64,000 bases of DNA from Bacillota bacterium (lineage in GTDB: Bacteria > Bacillota > Bacilli > Paenibacillales > Paenibacillaceae): NCBI GenBank assembly GCA_023386495.1, contig JAEWJS010000132.1, positions 75,540 to 139,539 of the forward strand. Reading direction: 5' to 3'. The notes beneath the pieces were generated by a model. That model was not told where the DNA came from and searched no databases. It saw only the letters and a program-made list of their open reading frames with translations. Positions 1-8,248 of the stretch are shown here, piece after piece; within the stretch, counting starts at the first letter, position 1, and each line of letters begins with the position of its first letter. The translations under genes and the position numbers were made by a program.

Positions 1-19
1 AGGAGGAAATTCCCGACAA

Positions 20-48
20 TTAGCGCAAGTGCATACCTTATTAGCGCA
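20..48. repeat. Two copies of TTAGCGCA intergenic motif
   Basis: TTAGCGCA occurs at 20-27 and 41-48. The same octamer, in both orientations, recurs in the 57.4-57.6 kb intergenic region, together with a shared TATGGCGTCTG stretch (about 68-78 here, near 57.5 kb there). The reading as members of one dispersed non-coding repeat is inference. The first 199 bases hold no gene I can support. Confidence 0.5.
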
Positions 49-141
49 AACGTTTCGCTATCCTGCTATGGCGTCTGTCATTGCATGGAGCGAAAGGGGA
101 CTGGTCATGGACTACATTCGAGATTATACGATGTATGCGGC

Positions 142-188
142 GCAGCCCCTCCTTGATCCGCGATCAAGCAAGGGGCTGCTTGTTTTTC
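142..188 (+). terminator. Rho-independent terminator of an upstream plus-strand gene
   Basis: Outer stem GCAGCCCC (142-149) / GGGGCTGC (172-179), inner stem CTTGATC (152-158) / GATCAAG (162-168), then TTGTTTTTC. The T-run is on the plus strand, so it should end a transcript entering from the left of the window. Confidence 0.8.
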
Positions 189-199
189 TGTCTGTGCAG

Positions 200-625
200 C
201 TATTTCCGATCCGTGAAGATTTGGAAGGTAGCGCCGAACCGATCCGTTACCATGCCGTAGGCGGGGCTGAAATAGAGGGGCTGCAGGGGCATGAGCACCT
301 TTCCTTCTGCTGACAGCGCTGCGAAGAGGCGTTCGGCATCGGCAACTTCCTTCACGGTAATGCAGATGTTGACCTGATCGCCGCGCTCCAGCGGCTGGCT
401 CAGCTCCGAGTCGCTGACATACAGCTCGGAGCCCCCGACGACCAATACGGAATGCGCGATTCTTGCCTTCATCTCCTCAGGCATTGGCGCTGCATTGCTA
501 TCCTGCGGGGCTTCGCCGAATGTCTGCTTGAACACGACTGTCGCGCCGAAGGTTTCCTCGTAGAACCCGATTGCTTCGTTAGCCTGACCATTGAGCATGA
601 TAAATGGGGTGAAATGAACGTTCAT
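200..625 (-). CDS. VOC family (PhnB/glyoxalase-like) protein
   Basis: A 141-residue protein of the vicinal oxygen chelate superfamily, PhnB-like branch. It opens with the typical PFIMLNGQANEAIGFYEETF strand-helix unit, has the central HSVLVVGGSELYVSD strands and ends in a DRFGATFQIF C-terminal strand; the length is normal for one two-module VOC chain. Such proteins bind small molecules or carry out ring-cleavage, isomerisation or drug-binding chemistry; the substrate cannot be told. The start at 625 has GAGGAG upstream. It is divergent from a WYL regulator, which probably controls it through the inverted repeat at 686-712. Confidence 0.85.
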   Translation of the reverse strand: MNVHFTPFIMLNGQANEAIGFYEETFGATVVFKQTFGEAPQDSNAAPMPEEMKARIAHSVLVVGGSELYVSDSELSQPLERGDQVNICITVKEVADAERLFAALSAEGKVLMPLQPLYFSPAYGMVTDRFGATFQIFTDRK

Positions 626-685
626 CCTTGCTTCAGCTCCTCATCGATAAGATTGCGTACTGGACGCATCTTCGATTGTATTGGA

Positions 686-712
686 TAATGGTGACAAAAT
701 AAGTCACTATTA
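686..712. promoter_or_regulatory. Inverted-repeat operator between VOC gene and WYL regulator
   Basis: TAATGGTGAC (686-695), spacer AAAATAA, GTCACTATTA (703-712): ten-base arms with one mismatch. A -10-like TATTAT (708-713) overlaps the right arm. The position between two divergent genes, one coding for a DNA-binding protein, suggests an autoregulatory operator for the WYL regulator (inference). Confidence 0.6.
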
Positions 713-747
713 TCGCGAACATATTGACATTCGGGGAGGACCAGAAA

Positions 748-1707
748 GTGTCGAAGGCCAAACGGTTGATGGAGCTCATCGTCGCGGTCAATCGCATGCG
801 CCGATTCACGGTACAGGAGCTGGCCGCTGAATTCGGCGTCTCGCGACGGACGATTCTTCGGGATCTGCAGGAGCTCAGCGAGTTGGGCGTGCCTCTGTAC
901 TCCGAAGTCGGCCCTCACGGCGGTTACCGGCTCTTGCGAGAGAGGCTGCTGCCGCCGATCGCCTTTACGGAGCGGGAGGCGGCGGCGATCTTTTTTGCCG
1001 TTCAGGCGCTGCGCCATTATCCCTCTCTGCCGTTCGAGACGGAGACATCGACCGCGTTAAGCAAATTCTATCAATACATGCCGGAGGACGTGCGCGAACG
1101 GATCGATCAGATGAAGAACAGGGTGGACTTCATTACCCCTGTCCGGCAGGCGCAGTCCCCGCATCTGTCCGTGCTGCTGGATGCAGCGATTCGTCAGTCG
1201 GTACTGGAAGTGGAATATGAATCGAAGCGGAAGCGAGGGAAGCGGGCGATTCAGCCGATCGGGATTTTCACGCAAGCGGGATTGTGGTACTGCCTGGCCT
1301 ATTGCTTCCTCAGCGGCTCCTACCGCATGTTCCGTTGCGATCGGTTCGAAGACGTTGCGCCGTCCGATTCCCCACCGCTTGACTTGCGGCAGATTCATCT
1401 GGGGAACAAGGAGGAGCTGTTCCGCCCGGAGGGTGAGCTCGTATCCCTGTATGTTGAGCTTACCGGCGCAGGCGTGGAAGCCTGCGAGGCGGAACCGTGG
1501 CCGATACGTCTGCTCCATGTGCGCGAGGATCGCACGGGGTGGCTCGAAGGCGATGTGGCGAGAAGGGATATCCCGTTCCTCGCCTCCTATTTCGTCGGGC
1601 TAGGCAAGGAAGCGGCTGTGCGAGAGCCGAGGGAGCTGCGCACGGCAATCAGGCAGCTGCTGTCTGAGCTGATGGATCGCTATCGAGATGAGAATTCGTA
1701 CGAATGA
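748..1707 (+). CDS. HTH-WYL (YafY/DeoR-like) transcriptional regulator
   Basis: 319 residues from GTG 748, chosen because GGGGAGG at 733-739 sits 8 bases upstream; an in-frame TTG at 724 has no such site. The N-terminus is a DeoR-type winged helix (VQELAAEFGVSRRTILRDLQ, about residues 20-45). A linker leads to a WYL domain (about 130-215, with IQPIGIFTQAGLWYCLAYC and FRCDRFEDV) and a WCX C-terminal part. WYL regulators sense a small ligand or nucleic acid and control nearby genes. The divergent VOC gene and the palindrome between them are the likely targets. Confidence 0.88.
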   Translation: MSKAKRLMELIVAVNRMRRFTVQELAAEFGVSRRTILRDLQELSELGVPLYSEVGPHGGYRLLRERLLPPIAFTEREAAAIFFAVQALRHYPSLPFETETSTALSKFYQYMPEDVRERIDQMKNRVDFITPVRQAQSPHLSVLLDAAIRQSVLEVEYESKRKRGKRAIQPIGIFTQAGLWYCLAYCFLSGSYRMFRCDRFEDVAPSDSPPLDLRQIHLGNKEELFRPEGELVSLYVELTGAGVEACEAEPWPIRLLHVREDRTGWLEGDVARRDIPFLASYFVGLGKEAAVREPRELRTAIRQLLSELMDRYRDENSYE

Positions 1708-1716
1708 CGGGAACAT

Positions 1717-2208
1717 TCAAGATAAGGTTACGACCTGATTAATTTCCGACCCCTCGGTGTTCTCGCCTAACATTCTGCGGAACAAGAACTTGACCATCTT
1801 GAAATGGTTGCCGGTGTCCCAATACTCGGCTGTATGTGCATTCACCTTAATGAGAATCAAGTTGGGATCGTCGACCGTAGTCTCCAGCAGTTGCTCGTAA
1901 ACCGGGTTCCAGAATGCCGCAATCTTCGCCCTGTCATCGACCAAGTCGGCATCGCCGCGGATCGAAACGTAAGATTTTCCCATATACGCGACATTAACGT
2001 GTTGATTCCGAAGCAGTTCATGAAATTTATCGCTATCCTTCTTGGTCAGAAACCACAGGTTCCCATCGAACTCCACATCTTGGGTCTTCATGGGGCGAGA
2101 GACCAACCCCTCTTCCGAAATCGTCGTCAGCATCGCGGTATCGATATCTTTAATTAACGCATGAACCGTCTGGACTGCCTCTTGATGATCCGTAGCCGTA
2201 TTCGTCAT
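1717..2208 (-). CDS. General stress protein 26-like, pyridoxamine 5'-phosphate oxidase fold
   Basis: 163 residues of the PNPOx-like flavin-binding split-barrel family, closest in style to B. subtilis YdaG (general stress protein 26). Visible marks are MLTTISEEGLVSRPMKTQ, GNLWFLTKKDSDK, VNVAYMGKSYVSIRG and the HTAEYWDTG C-terminal strand. Family members bind FMN or FAD; catalytic roles are mostly unproven. AAGGTGG precedes ATG 2208. It lies 22 bases downstream of the PrsW-like gene on the same strand and is probably co-transcribed, which fits a stress-linked unit. Confidence 0.85.
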   Translation of the reverse strand: MTNTATDHQEAVQTVHALIKDIDTAMLTTISEEGLVSRPMKTQDVEFDGNLWFLTKKDSDKFHELLRNQHVNVAYMGKSYVSIRGDADLVDDRAKIAAFWNPVYEQLLETTVDDPNLILIKVNAHTAEYWDTGNHFKMVKFLFRRMLGENTEGSEINQVVTLS

Positions 2209-2230
2209 AGGTCCACCTTCTTAAGGGAAT

Positions 2231-3337
2231 TTACCCACTATCCTCCCCTTGTTCATCTTTCTTATTCGGTTCTTGCACAGGCGCGGAGAGGTATCGCTGC
2301 TTCATGGCGCTCACTTCCTTCAATCCGATGCTGATGACGGCCAATGCAATGGTCCAGGAAACCGCGGTATTCAGCAAGTAGCTAAAAGGGAATAGCGTGC
2401 CGGACAGCGGCGAGTTCCAGATGGCGTGCAGGGCGGATACGATCAGGAAGATCCGTACGAACCGGCCGTCCTTCAACATCGACCATTCCCACTTCTTATG
2501 CCCCTTGACCATGCAGATGGCCGCCCCCGATAGAGCCGCCCATACGATATGGCCACCTGGCGCAAGCAGCCCCCGAAGAAAAATGTTGGAGAACATCGCG
2601 TTCATGTCCTGCAAGCCGATCCGAAGCGCATAGCCGGCTGACTCAAAGGCGGCAAATCCCGCGCCTACGGCCGCACCGACCAACAGACCGTTCAGGATAT
2701 AAGGGTACTTCTGCTTGCGAAGACAGAACAAGACGGCCAATACCTTGGCTGCTTCCTCAATGAGTCCGATGAAAATGATGTTCTGGCCCAGCATGCCAAG
2801 CGTATCGAAAAACAGCAGCGCAATGAGCAAAGAAAGCATCCCGCCCAGCAGCACATAGTAAGCGACGCGATAGATCGGGATGTTCTGCAGGGCGTTAATC
2901 TCCCAGAAGAAGATGAGTACCGACACAGGCATCAGGAACGATCCGACGATAATGAGACCGGGGAGCAAATTCAGGTTCTCGAAATAACCGAATCCGACAT
3001 AGAAGCCGGCATAGACGATCGCGACAATGACGAATATGCGCATAAACAGCCAAGGCTTCGGCCAAGTATCGATTAATTCGTCCATCGAAGGCGTGGTCTG
3101 GCTCGTTCCCGTAATGAACAGCTTCTCAAGATCCTCCTCCGTGTGCTTCTTGAACGTCTCCGCGAACAGGTCGCGAAGACGGATGTCGACCGGTTCCTTG
3201 AAGCCCGCTGCCTTATGAATGGTGTCCGAGAAGTTGCGCAGGATGCGGTTGTTGCCCTCGACAGCTATGGAAGTGCCGCATTGCGGGCAGAAGCGTGTTT
3301 CCTTCGTAATGGAATGATTGCATGATGCACAGAGCAT
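2231..3337 (-). CDS. PrsW-family intramembrane protease with N-terminal zinc ribbon
   Basis: 368 residues. An N-terminal zinc ribbon (C3, C6, C17, C20) is followed by a soluble linker and about eight membrane segments. The family motifs are visible: FFWEINALQN (about 143-152), IEEAAK (193-198, the paired glutamates of PrsW/Rce1-type glutamic proteases), a conserved HIVWAALSG segment and HAIWNSPL. B. subtilis PrsW cleaves the anti-sigma factor RsiW; the substrate here is unknown and no anti-sigma gene is adjacent. AAGGAGG (3344-3350) precedes ATG 3337. A perfect 13-bp inverted repeat touches that site, so translation or transcription may be controlled there. Confidence 0.85.
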   Translation of the reverse strand: MLCASCNHSITKETRFCPQCGTSIAVEGNNRILRNFSDTIHKAAGFKEPVDIRLRDLFAETFKKHTEEDLEKLFITGTSQTTPSMDELIDTWPKPWLFMRIFVIVAIVYAGFYVGFGYFENLNLLPGLIIVGSFLMPVSVLIFFWEINALQNIPIYRVAYYVLLGGMLSLLIALLFFDTLGMLGQNIIFIGLIEEAAKVLAVLFCLRKQKYPYILNGLLVGAAVGAGFAAFESAGYALRIGLQDMNAMFSNIFLRGLLAPGGHIVWAALSGAAICMVKGHKKWEWSMLKDGRFVRIFLIVSALHAIWNSPLSGTLFPFSYLLNTAVSWTIALAVISIGLKEVSAMKQRYLSAPVQEPNKKDEQGEDSG

Positions 3338-3349
3338 GGTTCGGCCTCC

Positions 3350-3393
3350 TTAGAACGATGAATAGACGCAGCGTTCTTCGTTCATCGTTCTAA
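3350..3393 (-). promoter_or_regulatory. Perfect 13-bp inverted repeat abutting the PrsW-like ribosome binding site
   Basis: TTAGAACGATGAA (3350-3362) and TTCATCGTTCTAA (3381-3393) are exact reverse complements with an 18-base spacer. On the minus-strand mRNA the 3' arm runs directly into AAGGAGG, so a folded stem would border and partly include the ribosome binding site. It could equally be a protein operator. Confidence 0.6.
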
Positions 3394-3518
3394 GCTATTC
3401 GCCTTCTGCCGAAGACATTCGAATTTCAGTGACGGCCTATTCTTTCATAATTCTTTCAGAGCGCTCTGTTACGATGGAAGGAAATTCCGATGGGGATAGT
3501 CTAGGAGGATCGTGCAGC

Positions 3519-6368
3519 ATGAGACAAGCAATGGCAATTGCGATGGCCGTACTACTATGCATAGGGACATGGATGGGTGCGTACCCAAAGGTGGTACATG
3601 CAGCACCCTATGTATTTACAGATGGAGACGGAACGCCGGCAGACCCGTATGTGGTGATGACGGCCGAGGATCTGGATCATGTAAGGGATGATCTCGGAGC
3701 AAGCTACCGGCTGGGGGCGGATATCGATCTGTCCTCGTACGTGAACTGGGTTCCGATTGGCTCGGACCCCATTAGCAATGCATTCACTGGGCGCTTTGAC
3801 GGCGGCCATCATACGATTCGCGGGCTGAAGATCATATCTTCAGATGTTTTCATTGGATTGTTCGGCGTTGCAAGCGACGCGTCAGGCGGATACATAAGAA
3901 ATGTGCGACTGATAGATGTGGACATTATGGTCGGCGCCGGCAACTCCCAGGCTGGCGGTCTGATTGGCGCCGCTGCAGCACCGGTTGAAGGCGTCTCGGT
4001 GAGAGGCGTTATCCGAGGCATAGGGTCAGCGATGGGCGGTTTAGCCGGGCAGGCCGTGAGACCGGTTGCTGATAGCGAAGCGCATGTACGAATAGAGGGT
4101 GCGTTTGACCGGGCAGGTGGACTTATCGGCACCGTGACATCAGGCGGCAGCGTGGAACGCAGCTATGCGAATAGCGACGTGAATCTTACAGGCAGCGGAG
4201 AGGCAGGAGGGCTGGTCGGGCATTGGTCTGGGGGGCCGGATTTGGCGAATAGCTACGCGTTCGGAGACGTAACCAGCCAATCCGGGGCTGTTGGCGGGCT
4301 GGTGGGTGAGATTTTTCTTGATCTAGCCATTACCGACAGCTATGCAGCAGTCGATCTGACAACCGGCGGCGGTCAGGTTGGCGGTCTGGTCGGGGACAGG
4401 TCTGGCCTCTTCCCGCTGCCTGAAGCGACAATTACGAGAAGCTATTGGAACACCGACGCCCATGCTACAGCGGGTGTAACCGGCTGGATTGCAGATCGAA
4501 GCAGTGCAGTAGACCGGAATGATCTGAACACGTGGAGTACGTTCAGTGCTTGGGACAGTGCCGTATGGGGCATCCAGGAGGGAGCGGGCATGCCGTACTT
4601 GAAGGCATTCGCACCCGTGTTAAGGGTTCAACCGATTGCCGCTTCCTACGATACTGAGCCTGCCGATAACGTACTTGAGGTGTCCGGATCTGTGAGGGAC
4701 GGAAGCATCGGCGAGCCGCTGACGGTACGTATGGAGATCCTCAACGCTAGCAGCGAGGTTGTGAGGGATTACGAAAGTAATCGGTCGGCTACAAGCAACG
4801 ATGATACCTTCGACTGGGATACTACGATTGATAATCAGACCTTCCCGGAAGGTACTTATACGCTGCGTATTACGGCGGCGGATACGGTTGCAGGGCAGGA
4901 ACAGCAGCAGCTCTATACCTTCAACGTGGAAGATATCACGGCGCCTGCTGCACCGAACATCGCCGGCCCGACGGAAGGACAGAAGCTAGGACAATTGAAA
5001 CCTGCGATCAGCGGTACAGCAGAAGCGGGCAGTACCGTGACCATCGTGCTGGATAGCTTGAATGCGGGAACCGTAACGGCGGCAGGCGATGGTACCTGGT
5101 CATGGACGCCTTCCTCGGATTTAAGCGATGGCGCCCATACGGTGCGTGCGCGAACGACTGACGGGGCAGGGAATGTAAGCGTCGATTCCGCCACGCGCTC
5201 CTTCTTGGTCGACACGACGCCGCCGGTGATCAGCCTGACTGGCGCGAACCCGATGCAGGTAACCGCAGGCAGCACCTTCACGGACCCGGGAGCGACAGCC
5301 GTCGACGTGGTAGATGGGCCTATCGACCAATTGGCGATTACGGTGACCGGATCGGTGGACACGAATACGGTCGGCAGCTATACGCTTACGTATCAGACGG
5401 TTGATGCCGCGGGGAATACTGCCAGTGCGACGAGGACAGTCGAGGTTGTGCCGGCACCGCCAAGCGTGAGTCCCGCACCGATCGCGGCGGCAAAGTCCGG
5501 CAATGCGGAGCTGGCGCAGCTCGTGCTGACAAGCGGCGGAACAACGCTGCCGTTATCGCCTGCATTCGCGCCGGGGACGACCGAATATAGCGCCGAAACC
5601 GCCGGCGAGCATGTCGAGCTGGCGTGGAAGGCGTCTGATTCGAATGCGATAGTGAAGTTGGTGAACGAGTCTGCGGACGCTGCGAATCGCATCGCGCTGG
5701 AAGCGGGAGTGAACCGCATTGAACTGACCGTTCAAGCGGAAGACGGCACGGTGAAGCGATACATCGTGACAGTGACCCGCGTTCCAGCAGCAGAGAGCCC
5801 GGCTCAGGCTGTTGCATGTCCGTTCACGGACATCCAGGGCCACTGGGCAGAAGCGGATATATGCGAAGCTGCAGAGCGGGGGATCGTGGAGGGCGTGGAC
5901 AAGCATCGCTATGCACCCGACGCAGCCGTCACGCGAGCCGAATTCGCCGTGATGCTGCTGCGCACGCTGCAAGTGCCGATTGGGGAACAAGCAGCGGGCA
6001 TCGCCTTCCGCGATGAGGCCAGCATTCCGCAGTGGGCATTGCCGGCCGTTCAAGCAGGGGCAACCGAGGGAATGCTGAACGGTTATCTGGATGGGACCTT
6101 CCGTCCGGAGATGACAATTATTCGGATCGAATTGGCGGCCATGCTGGCCAAAGCGATGAAATGGGATACTAGCGGCAATGGCGATGCCGCACGATCCTTC
6201 GCCGATCAAGCCAGCATTCCCGAGTGGGCGCAATCGTACGTGGCGTCTGCCTTCGATGAGGGACTCATGCAAGGCCGGGACGGGGATCGATTCGTGCCGC
6301 GAGGCAAGACGACAAGAGCGGAAGCGGCCGTCGTGCTGCTGAGGCTGTGGAATACCCTCCAGCGTTAG
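3519..6368 (+). CDS. Secreted S-layer-homology protein with GLUG and Ig-like domains
   Basis: 949 residues from ATG 3519 (AGGAGG at 3503-3508); the longer upstream reading frame has no ribosome binding site. A signal peptide ends near VVHA-AP. Residues about 146-310 hold five GLUG-type repeats built on GGLIG/GGLVG. Then come Ig-like domains (about 370-560), a DUF5011/HYR-like domain starting at TPPVISLTGANPM, and a cadherin-like beta-sandwich (about 650-755). Three SLH domains follow (about 767-949, first FTDIQGHWAE). SLH domains tether proteins to pyruvylated secondary wall polymer, so this is a cell-surface protein with a probable adhesion or binding role. A strong terminator follows; the next genes code for a kinase and a regulator, a pattern repeated at 42-49 kb. 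Confidence 0.9.
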   Translation: MRQAMAIAMAVLLCIGTWMGAYPKVVHAAPYVFTDGDGTPADPYVVMTAEDLDHVRDDLGASYRLGADIDLSSYVNWVPIGSDPISNAFTGRFDGGHHTIRGLKIISSDVFIGLFGVASDASGGYIRNVRLIDVDIMVGAGNSQAGGLIGAAAAPVEGVSVRGVIRGIGSAMGGLAGQAVRPVADSEAHVRIEGAFDRAGGLIGTVTSGGSVERSYANSDVNLTGSGEAGGLVGHWSGGPDLANSYAFGDVTSQSGAVGGLVGEIFLDLAITDSYAAVDLTTGGGQVGGLVGDRSGLFPLPEATITRSYWNTDAHATAGVTGWIADRSSAVDRNDLNTWSTFSAWDSAVWGIQEGAGMPYLKAFAPVLRVQPIAASYDTEPADNVLEVSGSVRDGSIGEPLTVRMEILNASSEVVRDYESNRSATSNDDTFDWDTTIDNQTFPEGTYTLRITAADTVAGQEQQQLYTFNVEDITAPAAPNIAGPTEGQKLGQLKPAISGTAEAGSTVTIVLDSLNAGTVTAAGDGTWSWTPSSDLSDGAHTVRARTTDGAGNVSVDSATRSFLVDTTPPVISLTGANPMQVTAGSTFTDPGATAVDVVDGPIDQLAITVTGSVDTNTVGSYTLTYQTVDAAGNTASATRTVEVVPAPPSVSPAPIAAAKSGNAELAQLVLTSGGTTLPLSPAFAPGTTEYSAETAGEHVELAWKASDSNAIVKLVNESADAANRIALEAGVNRIELTVQAEDGTVKRYIVTVTRVPAAESPAQAVACPFTDIQGHWAEADICEAAERGIVEGVDKHRYAPDAAVTRAEFAVMLLRTLQVPIGEQAAGIAFRDEASIPQWALPAVQAGATEGMLNGYLDGTFRPEMTIIRIELAAMLAKAMKWDTSGNGDAARSFADQASIPEWAQSYVASAFDEGLMQGRDGDRFVPRGKTTRAEAAVVLLRLWNTLQR

Positions 6369-6373
6369 AACAA

Positions 6374-6411
6374 GCCGACTATTCCCGAACCACTGGGAAT
6401 AGTCGGCTTTT
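6374..6411 (+). terminator. Terminator after SLH protein
   Basis: GCCGACTATTCCC (6374-6386) pairs exactly with GGGAATAGTCGGC (6395-6407), followed by TTTTAT. Confidence 0.9.
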
Positions 6412-6422
6412 ATGTTTGATAC

Positions 6423-6466
6423 AGACAAGCGCGGTATGTTAACTTTAGGACATACTTCGCTTGTCT
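6423..6466. promoter_or_regulatory. Two-part inverted repeat upstream of the 7TM kinase
   Basis: AGACAAGCG (6423-6431) pairs with CGCTTGTCT (6458-6466), and inside it GTATGT (6434-6439) pairs with ACATAC (6450-6455). There is no T-run, and a separate terminator lies just before it, so a leader hairpin or operator for the kinase-regulator operon is more likely than a second terminator. Confidence 0.4.
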
Positions 6467-6508
6467 TATTGCTGTCTCATCCTATGTCATACATAAGGGA
6501 ACTGCCGC

Positions 6509-8248
6509 ATGAATACTGCTGTCGAGAATATTCTGATGATCGCGTCCGTCGTGCTGACGGGCATCATCTTCACCTTCGTGTACGGATTCAGAAGAGAGCG
6601 CGGCATACGCTATCTGCTCGGCGTGATTGCGTGCCGCATCATCTATTCCAGCAGCATCCTGCTGGAGAAGAATAGCGAGCTATTGCTTGATAAGCTATTC
6701 TTCCGCCATATGCAGAGCACGGCCTTGAATCTCATGATGCCGTTCGTGATTCTATTCGTCCTTCGCTTAATCGGGCGAGACACACTGAAGCCTCGATGGC
6801 AGGCGCTGCTGTTCGCGCTATTCGCGCTCTGGTCGCTGTTGTCGTGGTTCGACTCCGAGCTTCATATCATCTATCGCGCCATCGAGCTCGTGGACGGTCA
6901 TCTCATGACGACGAAGTCCGCTTACTCCATCACGTTCAGCGTGATGTGCTACGGCATTGTGAGCGTGTGCGTGATTCTCTTATTCAAGTATATTCGAAGC
7001 ATTCGTTACGACTTCAGCAAGCCGGGGATGTGGGTGCTGGCATTAAGCACGATTCCGCTCGTGCTGGAGATCGCCAAGCTTATGAATCCGACATGGGCAA
7101 CCTGGCTGATCCCGTTATCGGTGTACTGCAGCTTCGCGGGCGCCTTGATGCTGGTCATCATGCTGCGTATCAAATTTTTCTCGACCGTGCCGATTGCCCG
7201 GAATCTCGTGCTGGATGCGCTTCAGGAAGGCATAGTCATCGCGAATGCATCGGGGAAGGCCATCGATCATAATCACCAGGCTTCCGATTGGTTCCAGGCG
7301 TCGGGCCATGCGGGGGTGGATGGCCGGAATATCGCGGAATTGTTGAAGCCATGGCCGGAATGGCATCAGCTGTGCAGGTCGATGCAGCAGGGCAAGATCC
7401 AGATTGACCGCTGGCTGAATGGCGAACGATCGATCTACAGCGTAAATGTGTATCCGTTGCGAGTAGCTGGCAGGGATGGACAGGGCAGCATCTCGCTCAT
7501 CGTGGATATTACGGAGAAAGAGAGGCATCTGGAACAGATTGCCCAGTTGAACCGAATGAAGGATCAGCTGTTCACGATCGTGTCGCACGATATTCGAAGC
7601 CCGCTTGCGATGCAATATCAACTCGTCGAATTGCTGGAGGAGGACAGAGGCCGTATGGAGCCCCAGCACCGGGAGCTCGTAGAGTCGCTCGGCAATCAGA
7701 TTCGCGGCACGCTGGGCATGACGAATAACTTCATCGAGTGGTTCCGCAGCCAGCGGGAGGATCTGTCCCTTCGACCGGAACGATTGGACCTGCACGAAGT
7801 CGTGGAGGATTGCTGCGAGATGCTGCGCATGCAGAGCGAGGCGAAGCAGCTCGAGGTGCAGAATCGGGTTACGGAGGGTACTCCCGTGTACGCCGACCGA
7901 GAGGCGCTCGGGCTAATCTTACGCAATCTGATATCCAACGCCATTAAATTCACGGGGTTGGGCGGGACGGTTCAAGTGGAGGCTCGACAGTCAGAGGGCG
8001 AAGTTACCGTTACCGTACGTGATAACGGGGTCGGCATGGCAGAGGAGCAAGCGCGTCAGCTATTCGCCGGGGAGATGCTCCATTCCTCGATCGGCACTTC
8101 GGGGGAGAAAGGGACGGGACTTGGGCTGCTAGTCAGCCGGCAGTTCGTGGAACGAAGCGGCGGCGAACTGTGGGTGGAGAGCACGGCCGGACAAGGGAGC
8201 GCATTTCATTTTACCATCATCAGAAGCGAAGGAGCAGAGCAGGCATGA
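6509..8248 (+). CDS. Sensor histidine kinase with N-terminal 7TM sensor region
   Basis: 579 residues. Seven hydrophobic segments (about 1-220) form a HisKA_7TM-type sensor. A PAS-like domain (about 225-340) follows, then HisKA with phospho-acceptor His360 in SHDIRSPL, and a HATPase with N-box LRNLISNAIKF and G-boxes DNGVGM and GEKGTGLGL. AAGGGAA precedes ATG 6509. It overlaps the response regulator gene by ATGA, so the two are translationally coupled. The paralogue at 47322 shares the 7TM-PAS-HisKA layout and an EWFRSQRE stretch after the H-box. Its placement next to an SLH protein suggests sensing of envelope state or an extracellular ligand (inference). Confidence 0.9.
   Translation: MNTAVENILMIASVVLTGIIFTFVYGFRRERGIRYLLGVIACRIIYSSSILLEKNSELLLDKLFFRHMQSTALNLMMPFVILFVLRLIGRDTLKPRWQALLFALFALWSLLSWFDSELHIIYRAIELVDGHLMTTKSAYSITFSVMCYGIVSVCVILLFKYIRSIRYDFSKPGMWVLALSTIPLVLEIAKLMNPTWATWLIPLSVYCSFAGALMLVIMLRIKFFSTVPIARNLVLDALQEGIVIANASGKAIDHNHQASDWFQASGHAGVDGRNIAELLKPWPEWHQLCRSMQQGKIQIDRWLNGERSIYSVNVYPLRVAGRDGQGSISLIVDITEKERHLEQIAQLNRMKDQLFTIVSHDIRSPLAMQYQLVELLEEDRGRMEPQHRELVESLGNQIRGTLGMTNNFIEWFRSQREDLSLRPERLDLHEVVEDCCEMLRMQSEAKQLEVQNRVTEGTPVYADREALGLILRNLISNAIKFTGLGGTVQVEARQSEGEVTVTVRDNGVGMAEEQARQLFAGEMLHSSIGTSGEKGTGLGLLVSRQFVERSGGELWVESTAGQGSAFHFTIIRSEGAEQA

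Noticed and set aside
29..313. 94-codon open frame at the left edge
   Set aside because: It runs through a terminator and the 3' end of the VOC gene, has no ribosome binding site and no recognisable protein pattern.
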